Shown in pieces: positions 16,169-24,835 of a stretch of 49,764 bases of DNA. The stretch covers positions 1-49,764 of the forward strand of contig JAKSNT010000005.1 of NCBI GenBank assembly GCA_024399575.1, written 5' to 3'. Numbering within the stretch: position 1 is the stretch's first letter; the number at the start of each line of letters is the position of its first letter. The notes beneath the pieces were generated by a model, which was not told where the DNA came from, made no database searches, and saw nothing but the letters and a program-made list of their open reading frames with translations. Position numbers and translations under genes: made by a program. The stretch comes from Paludibacteraceae bacterium (lineage in GTDB: Bacteria > Bacteroidota > Bacteroidia > Bacteroidales > Paludibacteraceae).

Positions 16169-18828
16169 GGCTGTTTCTGTAGGTATTCGTTAAGTGTTCT
16201 TATTTTTCCGATAATGCCCAGGTCGTCAACTGATATAATTACCATTTGCGACCCTCGTATCGTAGATTCGGTCATCAGTTTGTTATAGTACCACTCTGCA
16301 CCTGTCCTTGATTCAAATTCTGAAACAATGATGGTTTCATTGCCGTCTATTACTCTTGATTCAAGGTCGTATGTATTCACCATGAATCTGGTGAAATTGT
16401 AGGCTGCAACGTCGTATAGAATTGTATTTGCCTGTTTCTTGGTCTTGCCTTCCAATACTATGATTAGCGCATGTTTTGAATCGTCAATTCTGGTGAATTC
16501 TCTTTGTGCTTTATCTTTTTCTTCTTCATCATTTTTCTCTCTCATCTCCGTCAAAGCTTTTGTGTCAGTTCCTCTTTTTGCTTTTTCTCCTTGATTCATC
16601 AATGCCAAAATGTCGCGGCAGGCTGGCGCTACCTGTGAATCGGGATATTTGCTGACCAAATTTTCAAGTTCAGCGGCAAACGATTCGGAATTGCCGCTTT
16701 TGCCAATAGTTAGCGTATTCAAAAATGCAAACCGGTCAATGAGTGATGACGTTGGGTAATTTTTCAGCATCATTTGATAATCCGACCTTACTTTTGCAAA
16801 ATTGTTTTCGGTGAATGCTTTGTATGTATTTCGGTAAATCGAGTCTTCGATGATTAGCATTTTTTTTGTGCGAGTTACATAATTGCTGTCTGTGAGTACT
16901 AAAGCATAAGTGGATTGCGGATAGCGCCTGACTATTTCGTTCCTGTAGCGTTCCGTCATTTCTTCATCGTTCAGTTTTAATCCCAAACGGTACGAAGCAT
17001 AAAGTGACTCTATATTCATCTTGTCTTTAGGAAACCTGTTTTGGAATTGTTCATGTTCTTCTGCTGACAATTCGTATTCTTCCAATTTTTCATCATATAG
17101 AGTTGCCAGTTTGTACATTGCGTCGCTGATAAGCATGTTGGAGTTTTCGATGTCTTCAGGTGTCTGCGGAATTTGTGCAAAATAGAAATCGGGATCATAT
17201 AATTCATTTTCTTTGATTTCTTCGCCTTCCTTGCTTTCTTTATCGTTTTTCTTGTCGCTGTTTTGTTGATTGTCTGAATCCGTCATCGCGGAATTGCCGA
17301 CAACGAATTTCGAGCTTCTCCTCCAGTCGTCCTCCAACACTCTGTTTCCCCATTTGTTTGTAAAAAGTGTTTTCCCTTTTGCTATCAATTGCTGGTTGTA
17401 AAAATACCATTCCTGATTTCCTGTTCGGATGTTCATGTCGGGACGAACGGATTCTTGAAATCCTTTAGTCTCGGCATCTATTAATTTTTGAGCCTCAATG
17501 CTGTCTTTTGCTCTCTGTACTTTTATCACTTCATCTATGATTGCGCGTTGTTCGGGCTCAGACAGAGTTGATAAATATTGCAGACTGTCTTGCAAGGTTA
17601 TGGTGTTGTGGTATAGGACGAACTGGTCAAGAGTTTGCCCGAGTTTTGAGACACGTCTATAGTCATCGTGCGTATTGTCTATGAGGTTTGCTGCTTCTGA
17701 ATAGCATGGTTGTGCATTGCTATACGCTTTTTGCTTGTAGTAAATATCGCCCATAGTGATGAGGACTGTGGCTTTCTCAACACCATCCTTTGTGGATTGT
17801 TCGACACCTTGCTTGTATGCTTCGAGCGCTTTCGCTGTGTCTCCGTTTGCGAGGTGAATATTTCCGATTGCACAATAGACCTGATCTAGATAATCTTTGT
17901 TATTGTAATTTTTTGCCATTTTATCGAGTTTTTTCAGGCTGTTGCCATTTCCTTCGCTTTGTAGCAGCATTATTTTGGCATTAAATTCCAATTGATAGGA
18001 TTGGGACTTTTTGACGGCCTCTTTCAGGTATGGAATGGCTTCATTCTTTTTGCCTTGCCCAAACAATATCTGGCCGATAAGCATGTTCCATCTTGCTCTG
18101 AGATATCTGTCGTTCTCATTGCGGATGGCTGATTCGAGGAACGGTATGGCTTCATTGTCTTCGCCTGCTTCGAGCAGCAGAAAAGCCTTCGTTGCTGTAT
18201 ATTCAGGCATTACCTTGTAGTTCACTTCGTCAGGCTTGATTGACTCGAATTCCTGCTGTGCTTCATACAGCCATCCTGCTTCAGCGTATGCTCTTGCTTG
18301 CCATATTTTTGCCCTGCAATTGACAATCTTGTCGGAAGGGTAGTGGCGCAATATGTAATTGAATGTGGCTATAGCCCCCATGAAATCGCCTTTGTGAATC
18401 TCTGCTTTTCCTAACAGAACCCAGGCGTCTTTTACCCCTTGAATGTATTCCTCCTGATTGTAGAAATACATATATTTTTCGTCTTTCGAACGTTTGATGT
18501 CTTTTTTGGGCTTGCGTGTGATTGAATGTGTCTTAATTGCTTTTCTGCATTTCAGAATTACCACGTCCATTTCCGACTTTGCCAGTTCCTGATTCGCTAT
18601 GTTTGAGATTGGGTACATTTTGATTCTATGCGTGTAATCGTCATTGTCGCTGGAGTTGAGTTTTTTCATCCCCTCTTTGTACGAATTCATTGCATTGAAA
18701 TCAATGTTGTATTTGCATTTTGTCTGATGAAAAGAACGTGTGGCACCTGTGTTCTTTTGTGTTGAGCAGGTGCAGAACGATATTCCTATCGCTATGATAA
18801 ACAATATTTTGGCGAGTTTATTCATCAT
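16165..18828 (-). CDS. porW: PorW/SprE-like TPR lipoprotein
   Basis: An 887-residue lipoprotein: signal with lipobox ending at Cys (GISFCTC). Many TPR-like helical repeats fill about residues 140-450 (WVLLGKAEIHKGDFMGAIATF and similar). A charged linker (NSDKKNDKESKEGEE) separates a second helical part, and a C-terminal region has KHALIIVL-type strands. This is the layout of SprE/PorW, an outer-membrane-associated partner of type IX secretion and gliding. I start at the ATG at 18828 (or 18825); the frame runs on to a TTG at 18846, but that is part of the -7 box. porX follows with a 4-base overlap. Confidence 0.85.
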   Translation of the reverse strand: MMNKLAKILFIIAIGISFCTCSTQKNTGATRSFHQTKCKYNIDFNAMNSYKEGMKKLNSSDNDDYTHRIKMYPISNIANQELAKSEMDVVILKCRKAIKTHSITRKPKKDIKRSKDEKYMYFYNQEEYIQGVKDAWVLLGKAEIHKGDFMGAIATFNYILRHYPSDKIVNCRAKIWQARAYAEAGWLYEAQQEFESIKPDEVNYKVMPEYTATKAFLLLEAGEDNEAIPFLESAIRNENDRYLRARWNMLIGQILFGQGKKNEAIPYLKEAVKKSQSYQLEFNAKIMLLQSEGNGNSLKKLDKMAKNYNNKDYLDQVYCAIGNIHLANGDTAKALEAYKQGVEQSTKDGVEKATVLITMGDIYYKQKAYSNAQPCYSEAANLIDNTHDDYRRVSKLGQTLDQFVLYHNTITLQDSLQYLSTLSEPEQRAIIDEVIKVQRAKDSIEAQKLIDAETKGFQESVRPDMNIRTGNQEWYFYNQQLIAKGKTLFTNKWGNRVLEDDWRRSSKFVVGNSAMTDSDNQQNSDKKNDKESKEGEEIKENELYDPDFYFAQIPQTPEDIENSNMLISDAMYKLATLYDEKLEEYELSAEEHEQFQNRFPKDKMNIESLYASYRLGLKLNDEEMTERYRNEIVRRYPQSTYALVLTDSNYVTRTKKMLIIEDSIYRNTYKAFTENNFAKVRSDYQMMLKNYPTSSLIDRFAFLNTLTIGKSGNSESFAAELENLVSKYPDSQVAPACRDILALMNQGEKAKRGTDTKALTEMREKNDEEEKDKAQREFTRIDDSKHALIIVLEGKTKKQANTILYDVAAYNFTRFMVNTYDLESRVIDGNETIIVSEFESRTGAEWYYNKLMTESTIRGSQMVIISVDDLGIIGKIRTLNEYLQKQP

Positions 18829-18843
18829 TGTAAAAATAGTCTG

Positions 18844-18875
18844 CAAATTTACAATAAAAAATCCACATAATCAAA
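18844..18875 (-). promoter_or_regulatory. Promoter of the porW-porX-murF operon
   Basis: On the minus strand TTTG (18872-18875), 20 bases, TAAATTTG (18844-18851). Only 15 bases separate the -7 box from the ATG, so the leader is very short. Confidence 0.7.
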
Positions 18876-18885
18876 AAAAATATTG

Positions 18886-18893
18886 TAACTTTG
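18886..18893 (+). promoter_or_regulatory. -7 box of the M16 peptidase operon
   Basis: TAACTTTG, 21 bases before the ATG at 18915, divergent from the porW promoter. I see no TTTG at the -33 position. Confidence 0.5.
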
Positions 18894-18914
18894 CGAAAAT
18901 TTTTAATACCGTAA

Positions 18915-20120
18915 ATGCAAACGATTCATACACTTTCGAATGGTATTCGTATTCTTCATATACACAGGGAATTGCCTGTTGCGTATATAGGAGTTGCAAT
19001 TGATGTTGGAACACGTGATGAACAGGCTGATGAGAACGGAATGGCGCATTTTGTAGAACATATGATGTTCAAAGGTACCAAACGCAGACGTCCGTACCAA
19101 ATCATCAATTATTTGGAATCTGTAGGGGGACAAATGGATGCATATACGACAAAGGAAGATACATACGTTTATTCGGTTCTCCCAGTGGAATATTCCGAAC
19201 GTGCCATAGAACTCATGGCTGACCTTGTGCTGAATTCTACTTTCCCAGAATCTGAACTTGAAAAAGAACGTCTCGTAGTCCTCGATGAAATCGATAGTTA
19301 TAAAGATACCCCTTCTGAACTTATCTTCGATGAATTCGATGAAAAACTTTTCAGGGGACAATCTATAGGGCGTCCGATTCTCGGTACTGAGAACTCGCTC
19401 GAATCTTTTGATTCTGCGCGTATGAAAAGTTTTACTGACAGGTGCTATACTGCGAACAGGATTTTATTGTTTGCGCTTGGTTCAATGTCTGAAGATTGGT
19501 TGGTGAGGAAGGTAGAGAAATATTTTTCGTCTGCGTCCGGATGGTCGTCGCGTGCTGCTCAATCGATAATTCCTTTCGCATTCAGTCATACGGTTGAAAA
19601 GGATACAAATCAGGTCCATTGCATCATTGGCACATCTACCCCTCAGCAGGTTTCGCCGGAACGTTATAAAATGGTGTTACTCAATAATATATTGGGCGGT
19701 CCAAATATGAGTTCGCTTTTGAATATGGCGGTTCGCGAGAAATATGGTTATTGCTATACAATCGAAAGTTCGTTGACTGGATATACTGACACTGGCGTCT
19801 GGACTTTGTATTTCGGTTGCGATGAACGTAATTTTGAAAAGGCACATCGGTTGAGCCTTAAGTGTCTTGAACGGATTTGCGAAAACCAGTTGTCGGATCA
19901 TGTGCTTGCTGTGGCTAAGCGTCAACTTCGTGGGCAGGTGCTTATCTCTCGTCAGAATGTAGAGTCTTATATTTTGGGAATCTCAAAGACTGTATTGCAT
20001 AACGAGCCTTTGCGGTCGTCCGAGGATATTTTGGCTGAGATTGATACCTACACGTCTGAATCAATCATGAGTACTGCTCAATCAATGTTTTCTGACCTCT
20101 CTACATTAATATACAAATGA
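18915..20120 (+). CDS. M16-family zinc metallopeptidase
   Basis: A 401-residue single-chain M16 peptidase (PqqL/processing-peptidase type). The inverted zinc motif HxxEH is HFVEH in NGMAHFVEHMMFKGT. The third ligand Glu lies about 75 residues further on in ERLVVLDEIDSYKDTPSELIFDE. A second, inactive half follows, with LLNNILGGPNMSSLL and VREKYGYCYTIES. There is no signal peptide, so it is probably cytoplasmic. Only 1 base separates it from the methyltransferase gene, giving a probable three-gene operon ending with sppA. Confidence 0.92.
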   Translation: MQTIHTLSNGIRILHIHRELPVAYIGVAIDVGTRDEQADENGMAHFVEHMMFKGTKRRRPYQIINYLESVGGQMDAYTTKEDTYVYSVLPVEYSERAIELMADLVLNSTFPESELEKERLVVLDEIDSYKDTPSELIFDEFDEKLFRGQSIGRPILGTENSLESFDSARMKSFTDRCYTANRILLFALGSMSEDWLVRKVEKYFSSASGWSSRAAQSIIPFAFSHTVEKDTNQVHCIIGTSTPQQVSPERYKMVLLNNILGGPNMSSLLNMAVREKYGYCYTIESSLTGYTDTGVWTLYFGCDERNFEKAHRLSLKCLERICENQLSDHVLAVAKRQLRGQVLISRQNVESYILGISKTVLHNEPLRSSEDILAEIDTYTSESIMSTAQSMFSDLSTLIYK

Positions 20121-20121
20121 A

Positions 20122-20766
20122 ATGACATATAGTAGTGATGATATCGACCGTTATATTCTGTCGCATATTGATGCAGAACCAGATGTATTGAAGACAGTAT
20201 TTCGCGAAACTGCCCTTTACACCACAAATCCGCGTATGATGTCTGGACATTTGCAGGGACGTCTGCTTAAAATGCTGGTGGAACTCACTGGTGCAAGACG
20301 TGTGATCGAATTGGGTACTTTCTCTGGCTATTCTGCTCTTGCTATGGCTGAAGGATTGCCAGAAGATGGAACTGTGACCACTATAGAAATTAACGATGAA
20401 ATGGAGGATTTCATCAGGAAGCAGCTTGCGACTGCATCTTACGGACGGAAAATAAATCTTATGATTGGTAATGCGTTGGAAATATTACCAACGCTTTCCG
20501 GACAATATGATTTGGCTTTTATCGATGCTGACAAACGATTGTACAGACAGTATTTCGAACTTCTGTTGCCTCGCATGCACTCTGGCTCTTTAGTTCTGGC
20601 GGACAATACTTTGTGGGATGGTAAGGTGCTTATCCCCAATCCTCCTGCTTCGGATAGACAAACCGTTTCAATCAAGGATTTCAATGACTTTGTAGCGAAC
20701 GATTCTCGTTTTGAGACTGTCATTTTGCCATTGAGGGATGGGTTGACTTTGATTAGGGTAATTTAA
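20122..20766 (+). CDS. SAM-dependent O-methyltransferase (family 3)
   Basis: A 214-residue class I methyltransferase of the catechol/caffeoyl-CoA type. SAM motif I is VIELGTFSGYSALAMAE, the acidic loop is VTTIEINDEM, and the metal-binding segment is LAFIDADKRLY followed by VLADNTLWDGKV. The substrate cannot be told from sequence. It sits between the peptidase and sppA with gaps of 1 and 11 bases. Confidence 0.9.
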   Translation: MTYSSDDIDRYILSHIDAEPDVLKTVFRETALYTTNPRMMSGHLQGRLLKMLVELTGARRVIELGTFSGYSALAMAEGLPEDGTVTTIEINDEMEDFIRKQLATASYGRKINLMIGNALEILPTLSGQYDLAFIDADKRLYRQYFELLLPRMHSGSLVLADNTLWDGKVLIPNPPASDRQTVSIKDFNDFVANDSRFETVILPLRDGLTLIRVI

Positions 20767-20777
20767 ATTTATTGTAT

Positions 20778-22559
20778 ATGAGGAATTTTTGGAAATCAGT
20801 AGGTGCAGTTATCGTTGGACTCATACTGTTTGGTGTTATCGAGACGATTTTCTCGTTGATATTTTTAGTTTCTATTGTTGCTTCTTTCTCTATGAAGGAT
20901 GCTTCTGTTCCTTTGACCGACAATTCAGTCTATCGTTTGGACTTGAAAGGGTCGATGGTTGATTATGTTCCTGAGGAGAATTTGTCCGAGTTGTTTTCGA
21001 TGAACTCGGCTTTTTCGTCTATGACATCAACTATTTCTATTTCTGATGTAAGAAGGAATTTGCGTGTTGCGGCTCGAAATGAAAAGGTTAAGGCTTTGTA
21101 TCTGAAGTGTGGAGAGTTTACAGCTTCGCCTGCTACTATTGAAGAACTCCGGTTGCTTATTCTTGAATTCAAGAAGTCTGGTAAACCTGTTGTTGCTTAT
21201 GCCGACAATTATACGCAAGGTACTATTTGGCTTTCGTCGCTTGCCGACCGCGTTTACCTGAATCCTCAGGGAATGGTCTCGCTTGTCGGAATATCCATGC
21301 AGAATGTGTTTTTCTCGAAAGCTCTTGAAAAATTGGGTGTCGAAATTCAGGTATTCAAGGTCGGTACATTCAAATCGGCAGTCGAACCATACATATTGGA
21401 AAAGATGTCTGATGCTAACCGTTTGCAGATGACAGTGCTTTCTGAGGGGATTTGGAATCACATTGTTTCTGACATTGCTGCTGACCGACATGTTGCTGTC
21501 GATTCTGTTCTATCTTTCGCAAATAATGGATATGCTTTTGCTCAATCTGATATTGCGGTTTCCTACGGTTTAATCGATTCACTGATTTATGAACAGGATA
21601 TGGATTCAGTATTCAGGAAACTGATAAAGTCAAAACCAAAGTTCGTGAGCCATTCGAAAATGTGTAAGGTCGAGTCGGACGAATCAACCTCTGGCAATAA
21701 GGTGGCAATCCTTTATGCGATGGGCGAGATTGACGGAGGAGCTTCTGACGGAATAGAAAGCAAGGATATTGTAAAGCAACTCAAAGAATTGTCTGAAAAC
21801 GATAAGGTTAAAGCGGTTGTGCTTAGGGTTAATTCACCAGGTGGTTCGGCTTTCGGCTCTGAACAGATGTGGTATGCGGCTAAAAGATTGAAGATGAAAA
21901 AGCCTTTGATTGTCTCTATGGGCGATTATGCGGCATCAGGAGGTTATTACATGAGCTGTTGTGCCGATACTATTCTGGCTGATGCTACAACTTTGACCGG
22001 TTCCATCGGAATTTTTGGTGTCATTCCATGTTTTGCTGGAACGTTCGAAAAGGTTGGCGTTTCTTTTGATGGTGTGAAAACTTCAGAATATGCTGATTTG
22101 GGTACCCTCAATCGTCCGTTCACTGATTCTGAGAAGGCTATTTTCCAGCGTTATATAAATCGCGGATATGACACTTTCGTCTCACGTGTTGCTGAAGGCA
22201 GAAAGCTTGCTGGTGATTCTGTCCGTGCAATAGCCGAAGGAAGGGTTTGGTTAGGACAGGATGCGATGGATCGCGGATTGGTTGATTGTCTCGGAACGTT
22301 GGACGATGCTGTGGCGCTTGCTGCAGAAAAAGCTCATCTCACCGATAATTATTCAGTCACAGAATATCCAAAGAAAAAAGATTTCTCAGAGACTTTGCTC
22401 AAGTTGTTGAATGAAACTGAGGAGGATAAGGCATTGCGTATGGTGATGACAAAATATGCTGGGCTTCGTTATCTGTCCCCATCGATGGTAGGATATTTCC
22501 GTCGTGCTGTTTCCATTTCGGGTGCTCAGACTTACACTCCATATAGGGTTATCATTTAA
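20778..22559 (+). CDS. sppA: Signal peptide peptidase SppA, 67K type
   Basis: A 593-residue membrane-anchored serine protease that degrades leftover signal peptides. One N-terminal helix (about 8-35) is followed by two tandem SppA domains. The catalytic Lys is in the first domain (VFKVGTFKSAVEP), and the nucleophilic Ser is in the second (GDYAASGGYYMS). RVNSPGGSAFGSEQM is the conserved oxyanion region. I start at the ATG at 20778; an upstream in-frame TTG at 20772 adds only two residues. A perfect terminator hairpin follows. Confidence 0.94.
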   Translation: MRNFWKSVGAVIVGLILFGVIETIFSLIFLVSIVASFSMKDASVPLTDNSVYRLDLKGSMVDYVPEENLSELFSMNSAFSSMTSTISISDVRRNLRVAARNEKVKALYLKCGEFTASPATIEELRLLILEFKKSGKPVVAYADNYTQGTIWLSSLADRVYLNPQGMVSLVGISMQNVFFSKALEKLGVEIQVFKVGTFKSAVEPYILEKMSDANRLQMTVLSEGIWNHIVSDIAADRHVAVDSVLSFANNGYAFAQSDIAVSYGLIDSLIYEQDMDSVFRKLIKSKPKFVSHSKMCKVESDESTSGNKVAILYAMGEIDGGASDGIESKDIVKQLKELSENDKVKAVVLRVNSPGGSAFGSEQMWYAAKRLKMKKPLIVSMGDYAASGGYYMSCCADTILADATTLTGSIGIFGVIPCFAGTFEKVGVSFDGVKTSEYADLGTLNRPFTDSEKAIFQRYINRGYDTFVSRVAEGRKLAGDSVRAIAEGRVWLGQDAMDRGLVDCLGTLDDAVALAAEKAHLTDNYSVTEYPKKKDFSETLLKLLNETEEDKALRMVMTKYAGLRYLSPSMVGYFRRAVSISGAQTYTPYRVII

Positions 22560-22580
22560 TAGAATATTTATTTCCAAAGA

Positions 22581-22618
22581 AATTATATGCCAATTTCCCT
22601 TTTGGCATATAATTTTTT
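22581..22618 (+). terminator. Intrinsic terminator of sppA
   Basis: A perfect 13-base stem (22581-22593 with 22602-22614), an 8-base loop and a T run. It lies 22 bases after the sppA stop. Confidence 0.85.
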
Positions 22619-22630
22619 GTCGTATATTAG

Positions 22631-22661
22631 TTTGCTGCTAAGAAAATTATTTGTAACTTTG
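22631..22661 (+). promoter_or_regulatory. Promoter of the mrp-efflux operon
   Basis: TTTG at 22631-22634, 19 bases, TAACTTTG at 22654-22661. The ATG is 25 bases further on. Confidence 0.75.
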
Positions 22662-22685
22662 CATCCAAAATAAAATACCTATATT

Positions 22686-23735
22686 ATGTATCCAAATCAA
22701 GTTAAAGAGGCACTCGGACACGTACGCTATCCAGGCAATGGCAAGAGTCTTGTTGAGGCTGGAATGGTCGCAGATGATATCCGAATTGATGGCAACGATC
22801 TTTCATTTTCAATTGTATTTCCTAAGCAGAATGACCCATTTGCTAAATCAGTTATCAAGGCTGCAACTCAGGCGGTTCATACTTACATTTCGGACGAAGT
22901 CAATGTTACAATTGTTCCGTCTTTTCCTCAGCCTGAAGTTAAGGAACAGGAAAATCCTATGGCAAGAGTTCGCAATATCATTGCTGTTTCGTCAGGCAAG
23001 GGTGGTGTTGGTAAATCGACAATTGCTGCAAATCTCGCTATGTCGCTTTGCAATCTCGGCTATCGTGTAGGGTTGTTGGATGCTGACATTTTCGGCCCTT
23101 CAGTTCCTAAAATGTTTAATCTTGAGGATGCTCATCCGATGGCATCTATTGCTGAAGATGGTCGTTCTATAATTGAACCAATAGAGCAATATGGCATAAA
23201 AATTCTTTCAATAGGATTTTTTGTCGATCCTGCCAGTGCAGTCGTATGGCGAGGTGCAATGGCTTCAAATGCAGTCCGTCAGATGATAAATGATGCAAAT
23301 TGGGGTGAATTGGATTATTTTGTCGTTGATATGCCTCCTGGAACTTCAGATATTCATCTGACTTTAGTCGATGCTTTGCAATTTACTGGAGCAATAGTTG
23401 TCAGCACTCCTCAGCAGGTGGCTTTGGCAGATGCACGAAAGGGCATTGATATGTTCAAGAACGAGAAAATCAATATTCCGATATTGGGACTTGTCGAGAA
23501 TATGGCATGGTTCACCCCTGCTGCCCATACTGACGAGAAGTATTATATTTTTGGCAATGGAGGATGTCGTAAACTTGCTGAGGAACTCAATGTCCCTCTT
23601 CTTGCTCAGATACCGCTTATCCAATCGGTTTGCGAGAGTGGCGACAATGGGGCTCCTATCTCGTTTGACCCTAATGGATTGGCAGGAAGGTATTATTTGG
23701 AACTTGCAGAAAAAATAACTGAAAGATTAATATGA
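22686..23735 (+). CDS. Mrp/ApbC-family P-loop ATPase
   Basis: A 349-residue protein: an N-terminal DUF59/MIP18-like domain (about 1-85), then a Mrp ATPase with the deviant Walker A SGKGGVGKSTIAANLA, Asp in LLDADIFGPSVP, and VVDMPPGTSD. The family carries and inserts Fe-S clusters. The CxxC that bridges a cluster in the dimer of well-studied members should follow ENMAWF, but here the segment is TPAAHTDEKYYIFG with no cysteine pair. Its stop codon overlaps the efflux adaptor's ATG by 4 bases, so it heads that operon. Confidence 0.93.
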   Translation: MYPNQVKEALGHVRYPGNGKSLVEAGMVADDIRIDGNDLSFSIVFPKQNDPFAKSVIKAATQAVHTYISDEVNVTIVPSFPQPEVKEQENPMARVRNIIAVSSGKGGVGKSTIAANLAMSLCNLGYRVGLLDADIFGPSVPKMFNLEDAHPMASIAEDGRSIIEPIEQYGIKILSIGFFVDPASAVVWRGAMASNAVRQMINDANWGELDYFVVDMPPGTSDIHLTLVDALQFTGAIVVSTPQQVALADARKGIDMFKNEKINIPILGLVENMAWFTPAAHTDEKYYIFGNGGCRKLAEELNVPLLAQIPLIQSVCESGDNGAPISFDPNGLAGRYYLELAEKITERLI

Positions 23736-24835
23736 AAAAATTGTTTTTGTTTGTTTCTTTGGCAGCAATGCTGTTTTGCGGTTGTGGTAACAGTCAGCAG
23801 AATGAGGAGATTCCTGAGAAAAAGGTCATGACCATTCGCAAGGATTCATGTATGGTTGTTTTTGAATATCCTGCTCAACTCAAGGGCCGTCAGGATATTA
23901 ATGTGGTTCCACAGGTCGAGGCTTTGCTTGAACAGGTGCTTGTGAAAGAGGGCGACAGAGTCAAGAAAGGACAGCGTATGTTTGTATTGGCGCAGGATAA
24001 TCTCAATGCTCAGCTTCGTTCTGCTCAGGCAAGTGTGCAGAGTGCAAATGCTTTGTTGGAATCGGCAAAAATTCAGGAACAGGCAAAAAAACAGTTGCTT
24101 GACAAGGGAATTATTTCCAAAAACCAGTACGATGTCGCAAAGAACGATCTTGACAGGGCCAAGGCTGCACTTGCCGAAGCTCAGTCTGTGCTTTCAGCTG
24201 CACGCACCAACCTTGGTTATACGGTAGTGAAGGCTCCGAGTGACGGTGTGGTTGGAAATATATATCATAGACAGGGTGCTTTGGTTGGTCCTTCGATTTC
24301 AGAACCACTTACTGTTGTCAGCGACAATTCGGTGGTTTATGCCTACATTTCTATTTCTGAGACTGAGTATATCCGTCTGATGAAAGGTTTTGATTCCAAG
24401 ACTGAGGCAATTGGCATTTTGCCTGAGTGCCAGCTTAGATTGAGCGACGGGTCGGTTTATAATCATAAAGGAAAAGTGGAAACTGTGTCAGGAATAATTG
24501 ATGAGTCAACTGGCAGTATAAGTGTACGTATTGCATACGAGAACCCACAGTCTATTCTTGCTGCGGGTGGAAGTGCCGTCGTGCTTATTCCATACAGTGC
24601 TCCAGATGCGATAACGATACCTCGCACTGCAACGTTCGAGATCCAAGACAAGACATACGTTTATCGTCTTCGAGAGGAGAATGGAAAGACTTTTGCCGAA
24701 TCTGTCATGGTCAATGTTTATCGTGCTGATGAAAACAATTATGTGGTTCTCGAAGGATTGAATGAAGGCGACAGGATAGTTGTCGAGGGTGTCCGCAAAA
24801 TGGAGAATAATACCGAAATTAAACCTGTTGAATGA
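23732..24835 (+). CDS. RND efflux periplasmic adaptor (AcrA-like lipoprotein)
   Basis: A 367-residue membrane-fusion protein with a lipobox ending at Cys (LFCGC). Domains in order: beta-strand start, first lipoyl half (VVPQVEALLEQVLVKEGDRVKKGQ), long coiled-coil hairpin (about 85-150), second lipoyl half (VKAPSDGVVGNI), beta-barrel and membrane-proximal domain. It links the inner-membrane pump to the TolC-like channel. It overlaps mrp upstream and the pump gene downstream, each by 4 bases. Confidence 0.93.
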   Translation: MKKLFLFVSLAAMLFCGCGNSQQNEEIPEKKVMTIRKDSCMVVFEYPAQLKGRQDINVVPQVEALLEQVLVKEGDRVKKGQRMFVLAQDNLNAQLRSAQASVQSANALLESAKIQEQAKKQLLDKGIISKNQYDVAKNDLDRAKAALAEAQSVLSAARTNLGYTVVKAPSDGVVGNIYHRQGALVGPSISEPLTVVSDNSVVYAYISISETEYIRLMKGFDSKTEAIGILPECQLRLSDGSVYNHKGKVETVSGIIDESTGSISVRIAYENPQSILAAGGSAVVLIPYSAPDAITIPRTATFEIQDKTYVYRLREENGKTFAESVMVNVYRADENNYVVLEGLNEGDRIVVEGVRKMENNTEIKPVE

